A stretch of DNA of 64,000 nt from Bacteroidales bacterium (GTDB lineage Bacteria > Bacteroidota > Bacteroidia > Bacteroidales > UBA932): the NCBI GenBank assembly GCA_017535125.1, contig JAFXUS010000032.1:53417-117416 (forward strand), given 5' to 3'. The notes beneath the pieces are model-generated. The model ran no database searches and was not told the DNA's origin. It was given only the letters and a program-made list of their open reading frames with translations. Within the stretch, counting starts at the first letter, position 1, and the number at the start of each line of letters is the position of its first letter. Both the position numbers and the translations under genes were made by a program. Positions 16,501 to 25,178 of the stretch are shown here, in pieces.

Positions 16501-18138
16501 TTATGCCCTGAATGCCTCTTCTCCGTCCACGATGGTAGCGATGATGTTGGCCGCAGCCACCTTGTCCAGGCTGTCATGGAGGAAATCGCAGTCAAACACC
16601 GTCATGTTGGCTATCTTTCCGAATTCGATGGAGCCCACACGGTGCTCCTGATGCCAGGCCCGGGCAATATTGATAGTCATGGCCTGCAGCGCCTGCTCGC
16701 GGGTGATGGCTTCGGAGGGGTTCAGCGGCATGGCGCCCAGGCCCGGGAACAGATCCTCGGGAATATTGCGCGCCTCGGCCATATAGAAACTCAATTTGAC
16801 GTTCATCATCGGCGACACCGGATAGTCCGAATGGAAGACCACGTTGGCTCCCGCGTCGAAGAACGACTTGATGGGATAGGCTTTGTTCGCCAGCGCTTCA
16901 CCGACATAAGAGGACTCCATCGCGAAGGCTGCCGGGATCTTGGTCACCCACAGCGGCGCCACGGCAGGGACGGAGCCGGTTTCCGCCATGCGGTGAATAT
17001 CCTCTTCCGTAACGAAGTGCAGGTGAGCCAGCACGTTGTTCTGCTTCTTGTCTCCGGTAATCTTTATCGCGTCCTCGATGCAGCCCAGCATAAAGTGCGT
17101 CGCGCCACCGCCTTCGGAGTGACAATGGACGGCCAGCCCTTCCCTGTCGGCCTCCACGATGAGCTGCACCATTTTGTCATGGTCGTTGAAACGTTCCACG
17201 CCATGATAGCCCGGCTGATCGGCGTAATCCTGGTTCTGCCAGCCGGTATGCGCCTCCGTGACACCGTCCAGAAAGCATTTGATGCCCACAATGTGCAAAT
17301 AGTCGCTGTCATATTTGGCGCGCAGCTCGGTCGCGCGGGCCACTTCCGCCCTGGGATCTTCCACATTGTCGGGAGACAGGGCGTAAGCATACGTGCGCAG
17401 CTTCAGTTTGCCCTCCTCCTCCAGTTCGTGGAATGCCTGGGCGCATTCCGGGTAGAACAGTTCCAGACCCGCATCGGCCACACCGGTAAAACCGCTGCTC
17501 AGGGCGAAATCCTGCCAGGCGAGCAGGTACTTCTTCGCATCCTCCATACTCTTGGGAAGATTATTGATTACCTGCAGGACCGGGGTTTCGCAGATATAAC
17601 CGTCCGGCTCGCCATTCCCGTCCACGTGAACCTGTGCATAGCCCACTTTCCTGGCATATTCCGCATCGATGCCGGCCCATTCCAGCGCCTTGGAATTAAG
17701 CAGCATGGAATGACCGCCGCCGGTTTGCATGATAAGGATCTTATCGGAACAGATTTCGTCCAGATACGCTTTGCTCACGTATTCCTCCGTTTCATTCCAC
17801 CCGGCAGCCACATAAAAGGAGCGATTTGGATTCTTGGCAATGAAGTCCTTGATGATCTCGCGGTATTTGGCATAATCGGCCAGCCCTACTTGTGCCAGGT
17901 TTGCCTGTCCCACAAGGCGGTCACCGGCAAAATACGGGTGGCAGTGGGACTCCAGGAAACCGGGATAGATAAAGTTTTCACCGTAATCCAGCACCTGGGC
18001 ATCTGCGCCGGCAAGCTTCCTTGCTTCCTCAGCGCTGCCTATATAGGCAAATACGCCGTCCTTTACATATGCAGCCTTGGCAAGGGGGCGCTTTTTATCC
18101 ACCGTGATGATGTTGCCAAGAATAAGTGACTTTTTCAT
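16501..18138 (-). CDS. Amidohydrolase, YtcJ type (cytosolic)
   Basis: This 545-residue Amidohydro_3 protein opens MKKSLILGNIITVDKKRPLA with no signal peptide. Metal-binding motifs are FLESHCHPYF (HxH), HCHSEGGGATHFML, LAHLHFVTEEDI and HSDYPVSP (Asp). It is a different subgroup from the 18155-19810 protein (HCH versus HVH, different C-terminus VFDCDFLHD). The family hydrolyses amide, formamide or carbamate bonds; the precise substrate is unknown. It sits 16 bp after one amidohydrolase gene and 32 bp before the esterase gene, so enzymes that are fused elsewhere in this array are here separate neighbours. Confidence 0.9.
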   Translation of the reverse strand: MKKSLILGNIITVDKKRPLAKAAYVKDGVFAYIGSAEEARKLAGADAQVLDYGENFIYPGFLESHCHPYFAGDRLVGQANLAQVGLADYAKYREIIKDFIAKNPNRSFYVAAGWNETEEYVSKAYLDEICSDKILIMQTGGGHSMLLNSKALEWAGIDAEYARKVGYAQVHVDGNGEPDGYICETPVLQVINNLPKSMEDAKKYLLAWQDFALSSGFTGVADAGLELFYPECAQAFHELEEEGKLKLRTYAYALSPDNVEDPRAEVARATELRAKYDSDYLHIVGIKCFLDGVTEAHTGWQNQDYADQPGYHGVERFNDHDKMVQLIVEADREGLAVHCHSEGGGATHFMLGCIEDAIKITGDKKQNNVLAHLHFVTEEDIHRMAETGSVPAVAPLWVTKIPAAFAMESSYVGEALANKAYPIKSFFDAGANVVFHSDYPVSPMMNVKLSFYMAEARNIPEDLFPGLGAMPLNPSEAITREQALQAMTINIARAWHQEHRVGSIEFGKIANMTVFDCDFLHDSLDKVAAANIIATIVDGEEAFRA

Positions 18139-18154
18139 AATGATCCAGGATTTT

Positions 18155-19810
18155 TTAATTCACCTTCTTTCCGTTGATAAACACATCCGTCGGCAGGTTG
18201 TGGCTGAAGCCTTCGTGCTCTGCCGTCAGGAGGTCCTTGTCGAACACCAGGAAGTCAGCGTCCTTGCCCGCTTCGATGGAGCCCTTCTTCGCCTCGATGC
18301 CCAGCTGCTTGGCGCCGTTGATGGTGTAGCCGATGAGCATTTCCTCTGCGCTCATCCTTTCCTCTGCCGGCGGATTGAGCAAGGGGGAAATGCAGTACGC
18401 AGGGACGTTGGTCTTCTCCGAAATGGTGCGCGTCATACCGATTTCCATACCCAGGTAGGGGCTCCAGGTGGTGAAGTCACCGTAGGCCACGTTGTCGCTG
18501 GACCAGGCCACCAGGGCGCCGGTGTTCCAGACCGTCTTGCAGCGGTACATGTGCGTGGCACGCTTCTCTCCCAGCATGGGGGTCAGGATGCCCGGGCCGC
18601 CGCCGTTATGCCACCAGGGAGTATAATTCGCGAATACTCCCAGCTTGGCAAAGCGCGTGAGGTCTTCGTCGGCCTGCACCTCCAGGTGGGCGCAGGTGAC
18701 CTTGACATGGTACTTGTCTCCCAGTTCCTTCCGGGCCAGCTCCACGCCGTCCAGGATCACGCGGGACGCTGCAGCGCCGACGGTGTGGACGTGAAGGTCA
18801 AGGCCGGCCTCGTTGAGGGCCTTGAGGATTTCGGCCACCTGAGCGGGCTTGAAGGCGGTCGTGCCCGTGGCGCCGGTGTCCACATAAGGTTCTACCTGGG
18901 CCGCGGTTTCAATCTTGAGGGTACCGTCCATGAATATCTTCAAGGTGTGCACCTTCAGGTGCTCCGAGTTGAACTTACGATTGAAGCGCTTCACTTCCCC
19001 GATGGCTTCGTGCATCTTGCTGGGGCGGGTGAGCACGTAGCAGCCGTCGATGTAGGTGGCAAGCTTGCCTTCCTTGTCCATCTTGCACAGGATGTCATAC
19101 ATCCGCTCGTGGACGGGGTTGTGCTCCGGGAAACCGGCGTCAAAGACCGCACTCACGCCCACCTTTTTGGAATACTCGATCCAGCGCTCCAAAGACGCCC
19201 GGATCTGCTCTTCCGTCAGGTCATTTACCCCGTCGAAGAGAATGGGCCAGCTGGCGGTTTCGAAGGAATTGCCGGTCACGTGGCCGTCCTTGCGGACGTA
19301 GTAGGCGAGTCCCGGAACAGGATCCGGCGTATCGTCGGTGATGCCCATCCTCTCCAGGACCTTGGAGTTCACCCAGTTGCTGTGGCATTCGCCTTCCAGG
19401 AGGATGAGTTCCTTGTCCGGGCACACGGCGTCCAGGTCTTCCTTGGTGATTTCCTCCCCGTTGAGGTAGTGGCGCTCCAGCAGGAAACGGTAGCATTTCT
19501 GGTCGGGATGCTCCTTGACGTAGCCCGCCATAAAGTCCATGGCGCCTTTCTTGCCGTCGGGCTCGAAGCGGACGCCCAGGTCGGCGTAGTCAAATGCGAC
19601 CGGAATGGTCACGTGCACGTGGCTGTCGATGATGCCGGGCATGATGAACTTGCCGCCCAGGTCGGTGACGGGGCCTTCAAAGTCCTTCAGGCCGGCCTCG
19701 TTGCCGACGTAGACGAATTTGCCGTCCTTCACCGCCAGCGCGGTCGCCTGCGGGTTTTTCTGGTTAGACGTAAAGATTTTAGCGTTTTTAATGATGTGGT
19801 CAGCTTTCAT
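18155..19810 (-). CDS. Amidohydrolase, YtcJ type, unfused paralogue of the lipoprotein fusion
   Basis: This 551-residue protein starts MKADHIIKNAKIFTSNQKNP, with no signal peptide. Its whole length parallels the first half of the lipoprotein at 8159-11524, with shared strings such as GGKFIMPGIIDSHVH, GITDDTPDP, GLAYYVRK and SPYLGMEIGMTR. Metal residues are DSHVHV, HVHTVGAAASR, CAHLEVQ and WSSDN. It therefore looks like a cytosolic version of the exported domain, arising by duplication. It ends normally at FINGKKVN, which marks where the fusion protein goes on into its linker. It follows the small membrane-protein gene by 15 bp. Confidence 0.9.
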   Translation of the reverse strand: MKADHIIKNAKIFTSNQKNPQATALAVKDGKFVYVGNEAGLKDFEGPVTDLGGKFIMPGIIDSHVHVTIPVAFDYADLGVRFEPDGKKGAMDFMAGYVKEHPDQKCYRFLLERHYLNGEEITKEDLDAVCPDKELILLEGECHSNWVNSKVLERMGITDDTPDPVPGLAYYVRKDGHVTGNSFETASWPILFDGVNDLTEEQIRASLERWIEYSKKVGVSAVFDAGFPEHNPVHERMYDILCKMDKEGKLATYIDGCYVLTRPSKMHEAIGEVKRFNRKFNSEHLKVHTLKIFMDGTLKIETAAQVEPYVDTGATGTTAFKPAQVAEILKALNEAGLDLHVHTVGAAASRVILDGVELARKELGDKYHVKVTCAHLEVQADEDLTRFAKLGVFANYTPWWHNGGGPGILTPMLGEKRATHMYRCKTVWNTGALVAWSSDNVAYGDFTTWSPYLGMEIGMTRTISEKTNVPAYCISPLLNPPAEERMSAEEMLIGYTINGAKQLGIEAKKGSIEAGKDADFLVFDKDLLTAEHEGFSHNLPTDVFINGKKVN

Positions 19811-19825
19811 AATGGTTTGTTTTAG

Positions 19826-20389
19826 TTATTGTAATTCTTGGGTTTCTTTGACAAAACAGGCCACCAGGCCGTAGGTGATGGTGGGCCGGATCCAGATTTC
19901 CACGAGCATGTAGGCGGTGTATTCATCGGCGGTCTCCATGACGATATCGATGTTGTACAGAATCGCGATGAGCATGTCCACGATGAAAATCATCCAGAGG
20001 TTGCGCTTGGTGTAGTATTTCCAGTCCTTGCGGGCATAGAAATAGGTTAGCAAAACAAGCAGCAGCACCGAAAGGATGAGGCAGGCCTTTTGGATGGGGT
20101 AACTGGTCAGTTGCGGCGAGAAAATGATGTCCCGCAGCAGCACGGCGATGCCCACGCATACGGTACACCAGTAGTTGAACTGCATGGTGGTGATGCGGCC
20201 GCCCAGGAAGTACATCCACATCATCACGATACAGGCAATGTAGAACAGGTTGAGGACCAGTTCCGGCCAGGTATTCTGCAGGCCGAAGTGCCACACGCCG
20301 TAGAGCATGATCCCCACGGAAACCACTGCGGCCACGGCGGTGACCACGATGTTGAAAACGTCCGATTTGTTTTTGAATCTTACACTCAT
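19826..20389 (-). CDS. Hypothetical multi-span membrane protein
   Basis: This 187-residue protein has about six hydrophobic segments: VFNIVVTAVAAVVSVGIML, LVLNLFYIACIVMMWMYFLG, the region TVCVGIAVLLRDIIF, ACLILSVLLLVLLTYF, LWMIFIVDMLIAIL and a last partly polar helix. The N-terminus is short and basic. I do not recognise the family. It lies 11 bp after the MscS-type channel gene and 15 bp before an amidohydrolase, so it is cotranscribed with both. A role as a channel partner or small permease is possible but not shown by any motif. Confidence 0.65.
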   Translation of the reverse strand: MSVRFKNKSDVFNIVVTAVAAVVSVGIMLYGVWHFGLQNTWPELVLNLFYIACIVMMWMYFLGGRITTMQFNYWCTVCVGIAVLLRDIIFSPQLTSYPIQKACLILSVLLLVLLTYFYARKDWKYYTKRNLWMIFIVDMLIAILYNIDIVMETADEYTAYMLVEIWIRPTITYGLVACFVKETQELQ

Positions 20390-20400
20390 GGTTATTGGTT

Positions 20401-23067
20401 TTATTTGTTGTCGTCAATCATATGCACGTCGTGCTGCGGGAACGGGATGGTGATTCCGTTCTCGGCCAGGATCTTATAGATGAGCTCGCGGCATCTGTAC
20501 CGGAATTCAATCTGCTCCGGCACAAGCACGCACTGTTTCACCGCCACGTCCACGGAGCTGTCTCCAAAATTGTCGAAGCGGATTCTGATGCCGTAATTGG
20601 GCTCAATGACATCCCGGCCGAAGGCGTCTTTTGTCTTGAGCGCCTCCAGGCCCTTTTCCAGCGCATCCCGCAACTTCTCGAAGTCGGTTCCGTATGCGAC
20701 GCCCACCCTGATCACAGTCACCTCGTAAGCATTGTTGCGGGTAAGGTTGGTGAAGTTCTTGCCGAACAGGGAAGCATTCAGGAAGGCCACCTGGGTTTCG
20801 TCTATGGTTTCCACCAGGGTGGTCTGGTAGTTGATGTCGACCACCTTGCCCCGGACGCCGTCGCATTCGATCCAGTCTCCCACCCGCAGGCGGCCGCCCA
20901 TGAGCTGGATACCATAGATGAAGTTGTTGAGGATGTCCTTGAGCGCCAGACCGATACCGGCCGACAGACCGCCGGCGACGAGCCCCAGCGAGTCGGTGGG
21001 GATGTTCAGCGTGACGATGACGAGATCGGCAAACACGAACCAGACGAACACGCTGATGAGGCTGTTGCCCAGGGCCAGGTTGATCTCGTTGCCCCGCACC
21101 GTTTTCCGGTTGTTCTTCCGCATGAAACGACGGTACTTGAACGTCTGCCACAGGGCGTGGATCGCTTTGTTCGCGTAGCGGAACACGGCGAACATCCCGC
21201 CCAGGAACAGGAGGCTGTAGATGGACACCCGGAACCCGCCCTGCGTGAAGAAGGGCTCCTCGAACAGGGTGCGGTACAGGTCGTTGAACTCGAAAATGTT
21301 CAGCGCCCAGCTGACACAGGTGGGAATGGATCCGATCACAAGCAGCGGAATCGCTACCTCCCGGATCAGATCGTAGAACCAGGTGGCGCCGAACATCAGG
21401 TTGTCCTTGTTCGCTCCCGCCACGTAGGTGATCCTGGCTTTCTGGGACGAGATCCGCTTGTCCAGACGCTTCTTCTTGTACAGTTGCGTCAGATCCCAGA
21501 CGGAGGCGATGGCCAGGATGAGCGCCAGCTGGAAATACCACCACGCCAGGACGATGAGCGCCAGGAAAATATAGCCCAGGAAACTGATGATCAGGGCACT
21601 GGCCGTGACGCCGAAGGATGTCCACGCAATCGCTACGTCGGTCTTGTCCGTCTTTCCGCTGTGCCTCAGGTTGACCAGCAGCTGCCACAGTGCCATCGCC
21701 AGGAGCAGCGGCGGGAGGATGACGTTCAGGAAGGCATTGGGCATGAACAGCACCCGACAGCTGATCACGACCAGGGCCGTGAAAATGGTGGGCATGTAGA
21801 TCCGGACGCTGTATTGGAGCTTTGCGGGTTCCAGGCGGATGAGGAGGGCCGTGTTGATGGCCAGGAGCAGCCACGCGAAGGTGTGCGCGATGCTGATGCT
21901 CTTGCGCACGATATCATCCTCCGAGCTCTCATTGCTGAGAATAATGAACAGGATGCAGGCCAGCAGGAGAGCCAGGAAGAGCTTCTGCTCCTTGGCCACC
22001 CGCTTCCCCAGCGGTTTCACAAAGCGATAGAGCGGCAGCAGCAGGAGGTAGGACAGGCCCCATAGGATGAAGAACGCCAGAAAATAGATGAACAGCCAGT
22101 AAATCCTTGCCGAATTGGTCAGCTGATTGTCTTTTGCAATCTCTTCATTCTTGTCGATCTGCTCCTTTTCGGCCAGCTTCTTCATGAAAGAGGAGAAGTT
22201 GTATTTCTCGGCCATCGCTCCCCAGGCCTCTTTCCAGTACTCGCCGGGGTGGGTCAGGATGGTTTTCCACGGAGTCTGTCCTTCCTTGAACACCTTGTCC
22301 TGAAGCAGTGCGGAGTAATCCCGGGCATAGTTGTACGATTCCGTCATCCTCAGCTGCGCCTCCCGGTAATGGGTGCTGTCGGCCATCACCAGCTCACGCG
22401 TCTCCGCATACAGCTTCAGCAGTTCGGAGGCGTACAGGAGACAGGAGTCGCGGTCGGCCTGGCCGGTTTCGCTCAGGATGAACGCCGAGGGATGCTCCGC
22501 GGCAGCGACGGCAATGGCCAGGAGGGCGTCCAACTGCTCATTCAGTTCCTGCTGCAGGAGGCTCTCGTTCGCCAGCAGGTGTGCGTCCAGCGTGTCGTTG
22601 TGATACGCCAGGCTGTCCGGTACCACGTTCACGTCCCGGAGCTCCGGCGGGAGGCGGCGGAGGGACTCGATCAGGCGTGCATACCGGTCGATCTCCACGT
22701 CGAGGCTGGACACGATGCGGTCGTACGGCGTGCGGCTGGCGTTGAAGTCGTCGTATTCCTGCGTCACCTTCTCCAGCGCATAACTGATGTCGAACGTGTA
22801 GTCCTGCTTCTGGGAATAAAGCATCAGGGACAGGTCATTGCACTTCTTGACAATGTTCACCATTTTCTGATGCTGCACTTCATATTTGCTTCCCATCTGT
22901 TCGCGCGTATCACCGATCAGCAGATAGTCGTGATACAGTTCCCGGCGCAGATTGGAAAGCGTCGCATCCAGGTCCATTCCCGTAAAGACGGCCATGGCCG
23001 GCACTGCCATAACGACCAGCGCCGCAAGGATGTAGATACACTTGCGTTTTTTCGTCTTGGTTATCAT
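20401..23067 (-). CDS. Large MscS family mechanosensitive channel
   Basis: This 888-residue inner-membrane protein has an N-terminal signal-like helix (KKRKCIYILAALVVMAVPAM). About residues 25-290 are probably periplasmic and coiled-coil rich. Several TM helices follow, then the MscS pore and beta domain: GGLSAGIGLALKDILNNFIY, GGRLRVGDWIECDGVRGKV and the cytosolic FTNLTRNNAYEVTVIRVGV. It belongs to the large MscK/YbiO-like group. It normally opens on membrane tension and releases solutes. It is the first gene after the direct-repeat region, so it is the leading gene of the downstream array. Its presence with hydrolases could reflect protection against solute build-up (inference). Confidence 0.9.
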   Translation of the reverse strand: MITKTKKRKCIYILAALVVMAVPAMAVFTGMDLDATLSNLRRELYHDYLLIGDTREQMGSKYEVQHQKMVNIVKKCNDLSLMLYSQKQDYTFDISYALEKVTQEYDDFNASRTPYDRIVSSLDVEIDRYARLIESLRRLPPELRDVNVVPDSLAYHNDTLDAHLLANESLLQQELNEQLDALLAIAVAAAEHPSAFILSETGQADRDSCLLYASELLKLYAETRELVMADSTHYREAQLRMTESYNYARDYSALLQDKVFKEGQTPWKTILTHPGEYWKEAWGAMAEKYNFSSFMKKLAEKEQIDKNEEIAKDNQLTNSARIYWLFIYFLAFFILWGLSYLLLLPLYRFVKPLGKRVAKEQKLFLALLLACILFIILSNESSEDDIVRKSISIAHTFAWLLLAINTALLIRLEPAKLQYSVRIYMPTIFTALVVISCRVLFMPNAFLNVILPPLLLAMALWQLLVNLRHSGKTDKTDVAIAWTSFGVTASALIISFLGYIFLALIVLAWWYFQLALILAIASVWDLTQLYKKKRLDKRISSQKARITYVAGANKDNLMFGATWFYDLIREVAIPLLVIGSIPTCVSWALNIFEFNDLYRTLFEEPFFTQGGFRVSIYSLLFLGGMFAVFRYANKAIHALWQTFKYRRFMRKNNRKTVRGNEINLALGNSLISVFVWFVFADLVIVTLNIPTDSLGLVAGGLSAGIGLALKDILNNFIYGIQLMGGRLRVGDWIECDGVRGKVVDINYQTTLVETIDETQVAFLNASLFGKNFTNLTRNNAYEVTVIRVGVAYGTDFEKLRDALEKGLEALKTKDAFGRDVIEPNYGIRIRFDNFGDSSVDVAVKQCVLVPEQIEFRYRCRELIYKILAENGITIPFPQHDVHMIDDNK

Positions 23068-23142
23068 TTTAGTATTCTTAAAAGTGTGGTTTGAATACTC
23101 TGATTACATAGTTAGCTATATTTCCCCGAAAGCACAATGCGG

Positions 23143-23200
23143 CAAAGGTTCCGGCTTGCAGGTTTTGCAAATTCCGAAACCTTTTTGCAAATTCTGAAAC
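23143..23200 (-). promoter_or_regulatory. Promoter with two 20-bp direct repeats upstream of the MscS-led array
   Basis: On the minus strand two adjacent 20-bp units, GTTTCAGAATTTGCAAAAAG and GTTTCGGAATTTGCAAAACC (18 of 20 identical), occupy about 23161-23200. Downstream, AACCTTTG (23143-23150) is one mismatch from the Bacteroidota -7 box TAnnTTTG. Direct repeats two helical turns apart just upstream of a promoter are typical of AraC-family sites, and an AraC-type regulator gene ends 18 bp away. This makes it a probable operator for that regulator. Confidence 0.6.
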
Positions 23201-23217
23201 TGTGCGGGCAGGGAAAA

Positions 23218-24297
23218 CTACGCCTGGGTGCCGCGCATCCAGGCCGTTACCGTGGTCCCCATGTTCTGCTTGAAGGTGGCGCTGAAGGTGCTGTAGCTGT
23301 GGAATCCGCTCTCGAAGGCGAGCTGCTGGGCGGTGAAGGTGCGCTGGTCGGCCACGGCCTCATGGTACAGGCGGACGAAATGACGGATGCGCAGGCCGTT
23401 GATGTAGGCGTTGTACGTGATGCCCTGCTGGGCGAAGTGCTGGCTCAGGTAGTAGCGGTTTGTGCCGATGACCTGGGCGAGATGGGCCAGGGTGAGGTCG
23501 TGCTGCAGGTAGAGCTGCCTGTCCTCGCAATGCTTTTTCAGGAGAGAGCCGATGTTGGCGCGGACGGACGCCTTCTGCTCATCGACGGCCGGTTCCGCCG
23601 GCGTGGCGGGCTCGCTCAGCTGCTGCAGCGTTTCCACGCGCCACAGGAGCAGTGCTGCGATGATGATACAGTCTATTTGAAGAAGATACACCAGGACGCC
23701 GCTCCCTTCGCTTGTGCTGCTGTACATGACGAAATACAACAGGAACAAGGCCAGTATCAGAAAGCTCTGCATAACTTCCTTATGCTCCAGATCGGCGTAG
23801 TTGTCCCTGAGCCAGCGCCCGTAACGCCGGACGGCAAAGAACATGAACAACATCAGCAGCGCATATAGGGCATAGATATAAATGCTCGCCGGAACGAAAA
23901 GCGCATCGTCTCCCCGGATGGCACTCAGGGTCGATAATATAAAGGCGGGGATCAGCAAAACCAACACGGGCCAGACAGTCCGATGCCGGTCCTGCAGCAT
24001 GGACAGCAGGACGCCTGTCATCGAGGGGATCAGCATCAGCAGATCCAGGAGGCAGACGATGGTATAGACGGTAAGCGAAGGATGGTTGGCGTAGTACAAC
24101 CAGAACGTGTGGCTCGACGCACAAGCGAGCAGGAAGGCTGCCGCCCACCGGCGCAGACGGACTGGAGACGTCACCTCCGGTGCGATGGCATTGCTGCGCC
24201 GCAGCAGCAAATAAAGCGCCGCCACGACGTCCAGCATAATCACGCCACCATAAAGGAGGACAAATAAGGCGTCATGAAGTATCTCCAGCTCTTCCAT
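23218..24297 (-). CDS. Membrane-anchored AraC family regulator (7TM-HTH type)
   Basis: 359 residues. About residues 1-220 hold seven hydrophobic helices (for example VLLYGGVIMLDVVAALYLLL, VWPVLVLLIPAFILSTL, SFLILALFLLYFVMY). About residues 250-359 are an AraC HTH_18 domain: LTLAHLAQVIGTNRYYLSQH, TYNAYINGLRIRHFVRLY, then LAFESGFHSYSTFSATFKQN. This arrangement is common in Bacteroidales and suggests a membrane-embedded sensor acting directly on DNA. It is 2 bp after the DUF3108 gene, so they share a promoter. It ends 18 bp before the direct repeats upstream of the MscS gene, which are its likely target. Confidence 0.88.
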   Translation of the reverse strand: MEELEILHDALFVLLYGGVIMLDVVAALYLLLRRSNAIAPEVTSPVRLRRWAAAFLLACASSHTFWLYYANHPSLTVYTIVCLLDLLMLIPSMTGVLLSMLQDRHRTVWPVLVLLIPAFILSTLSAIRGDDALFVPASIYIYALYALLMLFMFFAVRRYGRWLRDNYADLEHKEVMQSFLILALFLLYFVMYSSTSEGSGVLVYLLQIDCIIIAALLLWRVETLQQLSEPATPAEPAVDEQKASVRANIGSLLKKHCEDRQLYLQHDLTLAHLAQVIGTNRYYLSQHFAQQGITYNAYINGLRIRHFVRLYHEAVADQRTFTAQQLAFESGFHSYSTFSATFKQNMGTTVTAWMRGTQA

Positions 24298-24299
24298 GC

Positions 24300-25040
24300 T
24301 TATTTCTTGACCCGGATGGACATGTGGCCCGGGTTGACGGGCGCCTCGAGGCCCAAAACCTTGCGGCTGGAGTCATGCGAACGCCAGAAGACCAGCTCGT
24401 TGCCGCTGCCGTTCTCCATGACGCCGCGGCCGGTCAGGCGGAGCAGGAAGCGTTCCGCCGTCACACCCGGGAAAGTCTCCGTGTCCAGGCCCTGGTAGGT
24501 CAGGACGGCCGAAGAGGCATTATTGCCGAGCAGGACGCGGATGGTCTCGGGCTTGTCGGACGCCTCGTGGAAGCGGGCGAAGGCCAGCAGCGAGAGCAGT
24601 TCGAACGTCTTGCCGTCATAGGCGTACGTGGTCTCCACGGTCTCCTTGGGACTCTGCCACACGTTCGTGATGCGCTTGGCGTCCTTGTCGTAGATATATT
24701 CAAACTTGCAGTCCTTACCTCCTTTCCGAAAAGGATTGATGGCATAGAGCGGCTGGCGCTCGGAGCGGGAGATGTAGCCGTCCACCGTAATGTCGGCGCC
24801 GATGAAGAGGCGGAAGATGGCGGACGTCTTGACAAACGCGTGGGAATGATAGGCGTCCTGCCCCTGATAGGTGTCGGGATTGATGGACACGGTGGCCGTG
24901 GCCACCTTGGCATCGATGGCGCCCCAGGTGTAGCGTATTTCGAAGGTGGCGGTGCCCAGGGCCTCCGCAGGAAGTTTCTGCGCCAGGCACGGCGAGGCGG
25001 AGAAAAGGAGGGTCGCAAGGGCGAACAGAGTTCTCTTCAT
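24300..25040 (-). CDS. DUF3108 domain-containing periplasmic protein
   Basis: 246 residues from the ATG at 25040, which gives the signal peptide MKRTLFALATLLFSASPCLA. Longer reading upstream lacks a signal and crosses the promoter. The mature part fits DUF3108: FEIRYTWGAIDAKVATATVS near the start, YHSHAFVKTSAIFRLF, INPFRKGGKDCKFEY, and VLTYQGLDTETFPGVTAERF. The fold is a beta-rich, lipocalin/LolA-like barrel of unknown function. It heads a two-gene operon with the 7TM-AraC regulator, so it may be part of the sensing arm (inference). Confidence 0.85.
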   Translation of the reverse strand: MKRTLFALATLLFSASPCLAQKLPAEALGTATFEIRYTWGAIDAKVATATVSINPDTYQGQDAYHSHAFVKTSAIFRLFIGADITVDGYISRSERQPLYAINPFRKGGKDCKFEYIYDKDAKRITNVWQSPKETVETTYAYDGKTFELLSLLAFARFHEASDKPETIRVLLGNNASSAVLTYQGLDTETFPGVTAERFLLRLTGRGVMENGSGNELVFWRSHDSSRKVLGLEAPVNPGHMSIRVKK

Positions 25041-25055
25041 AACAAAGGTTTTCCG

Positions 25056-25063
25056 CAAAGGTA
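25056..25063 (-). promoter_or_regulatory. -7 box for the DUF3108-AraC operon
   Basis: The minus strand reads TACCTTTG, a perfect match to the Bacteroidota -7 element TAnnTTTG, 15 bp upstream of the start codon. A TTTG about 20 bp further upstream (ATTATTTGCATGG) can serve as the -33 box. Confidence 0.7.
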
Positions 25064-25089
25064 CAAAAACCATGCAAATAATCGAAAAA

Positions 25090-25152
25090 CGCAAATTGCG
25101 TGTAGTATTTCGCAAAACCCGCACCAACTATGCGCCCCTTTTCTTATATTTG
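25090..25152 (+). promoter_or_regulatory. Regulon operator A and promoter (nagB operon)
   Basis: CGCAAATTG at 25090 and CGCAAA at 25111 form a direct repeat with 21 bp spacing. The -7 box TATATTTG is at 25145-25152, exactly 34 bp after the second repeat start. There is no evident -33 box, which fits activator dependence. The same arrangement recurs upstream of the ROK and SusC genes. The transcript should start shortly before the ATG at 25179. Confidence 0.75.
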
Positions 25153-25178
25153 CATCGGACGCTGTCAGATAACCAATT

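Noticed and set aside
23217..23218. Terminator between the AraC gene and the MscS gene
   Set aside because: No hairpin with a T run was found; the gap contains direct repeats and a promoter-like box.
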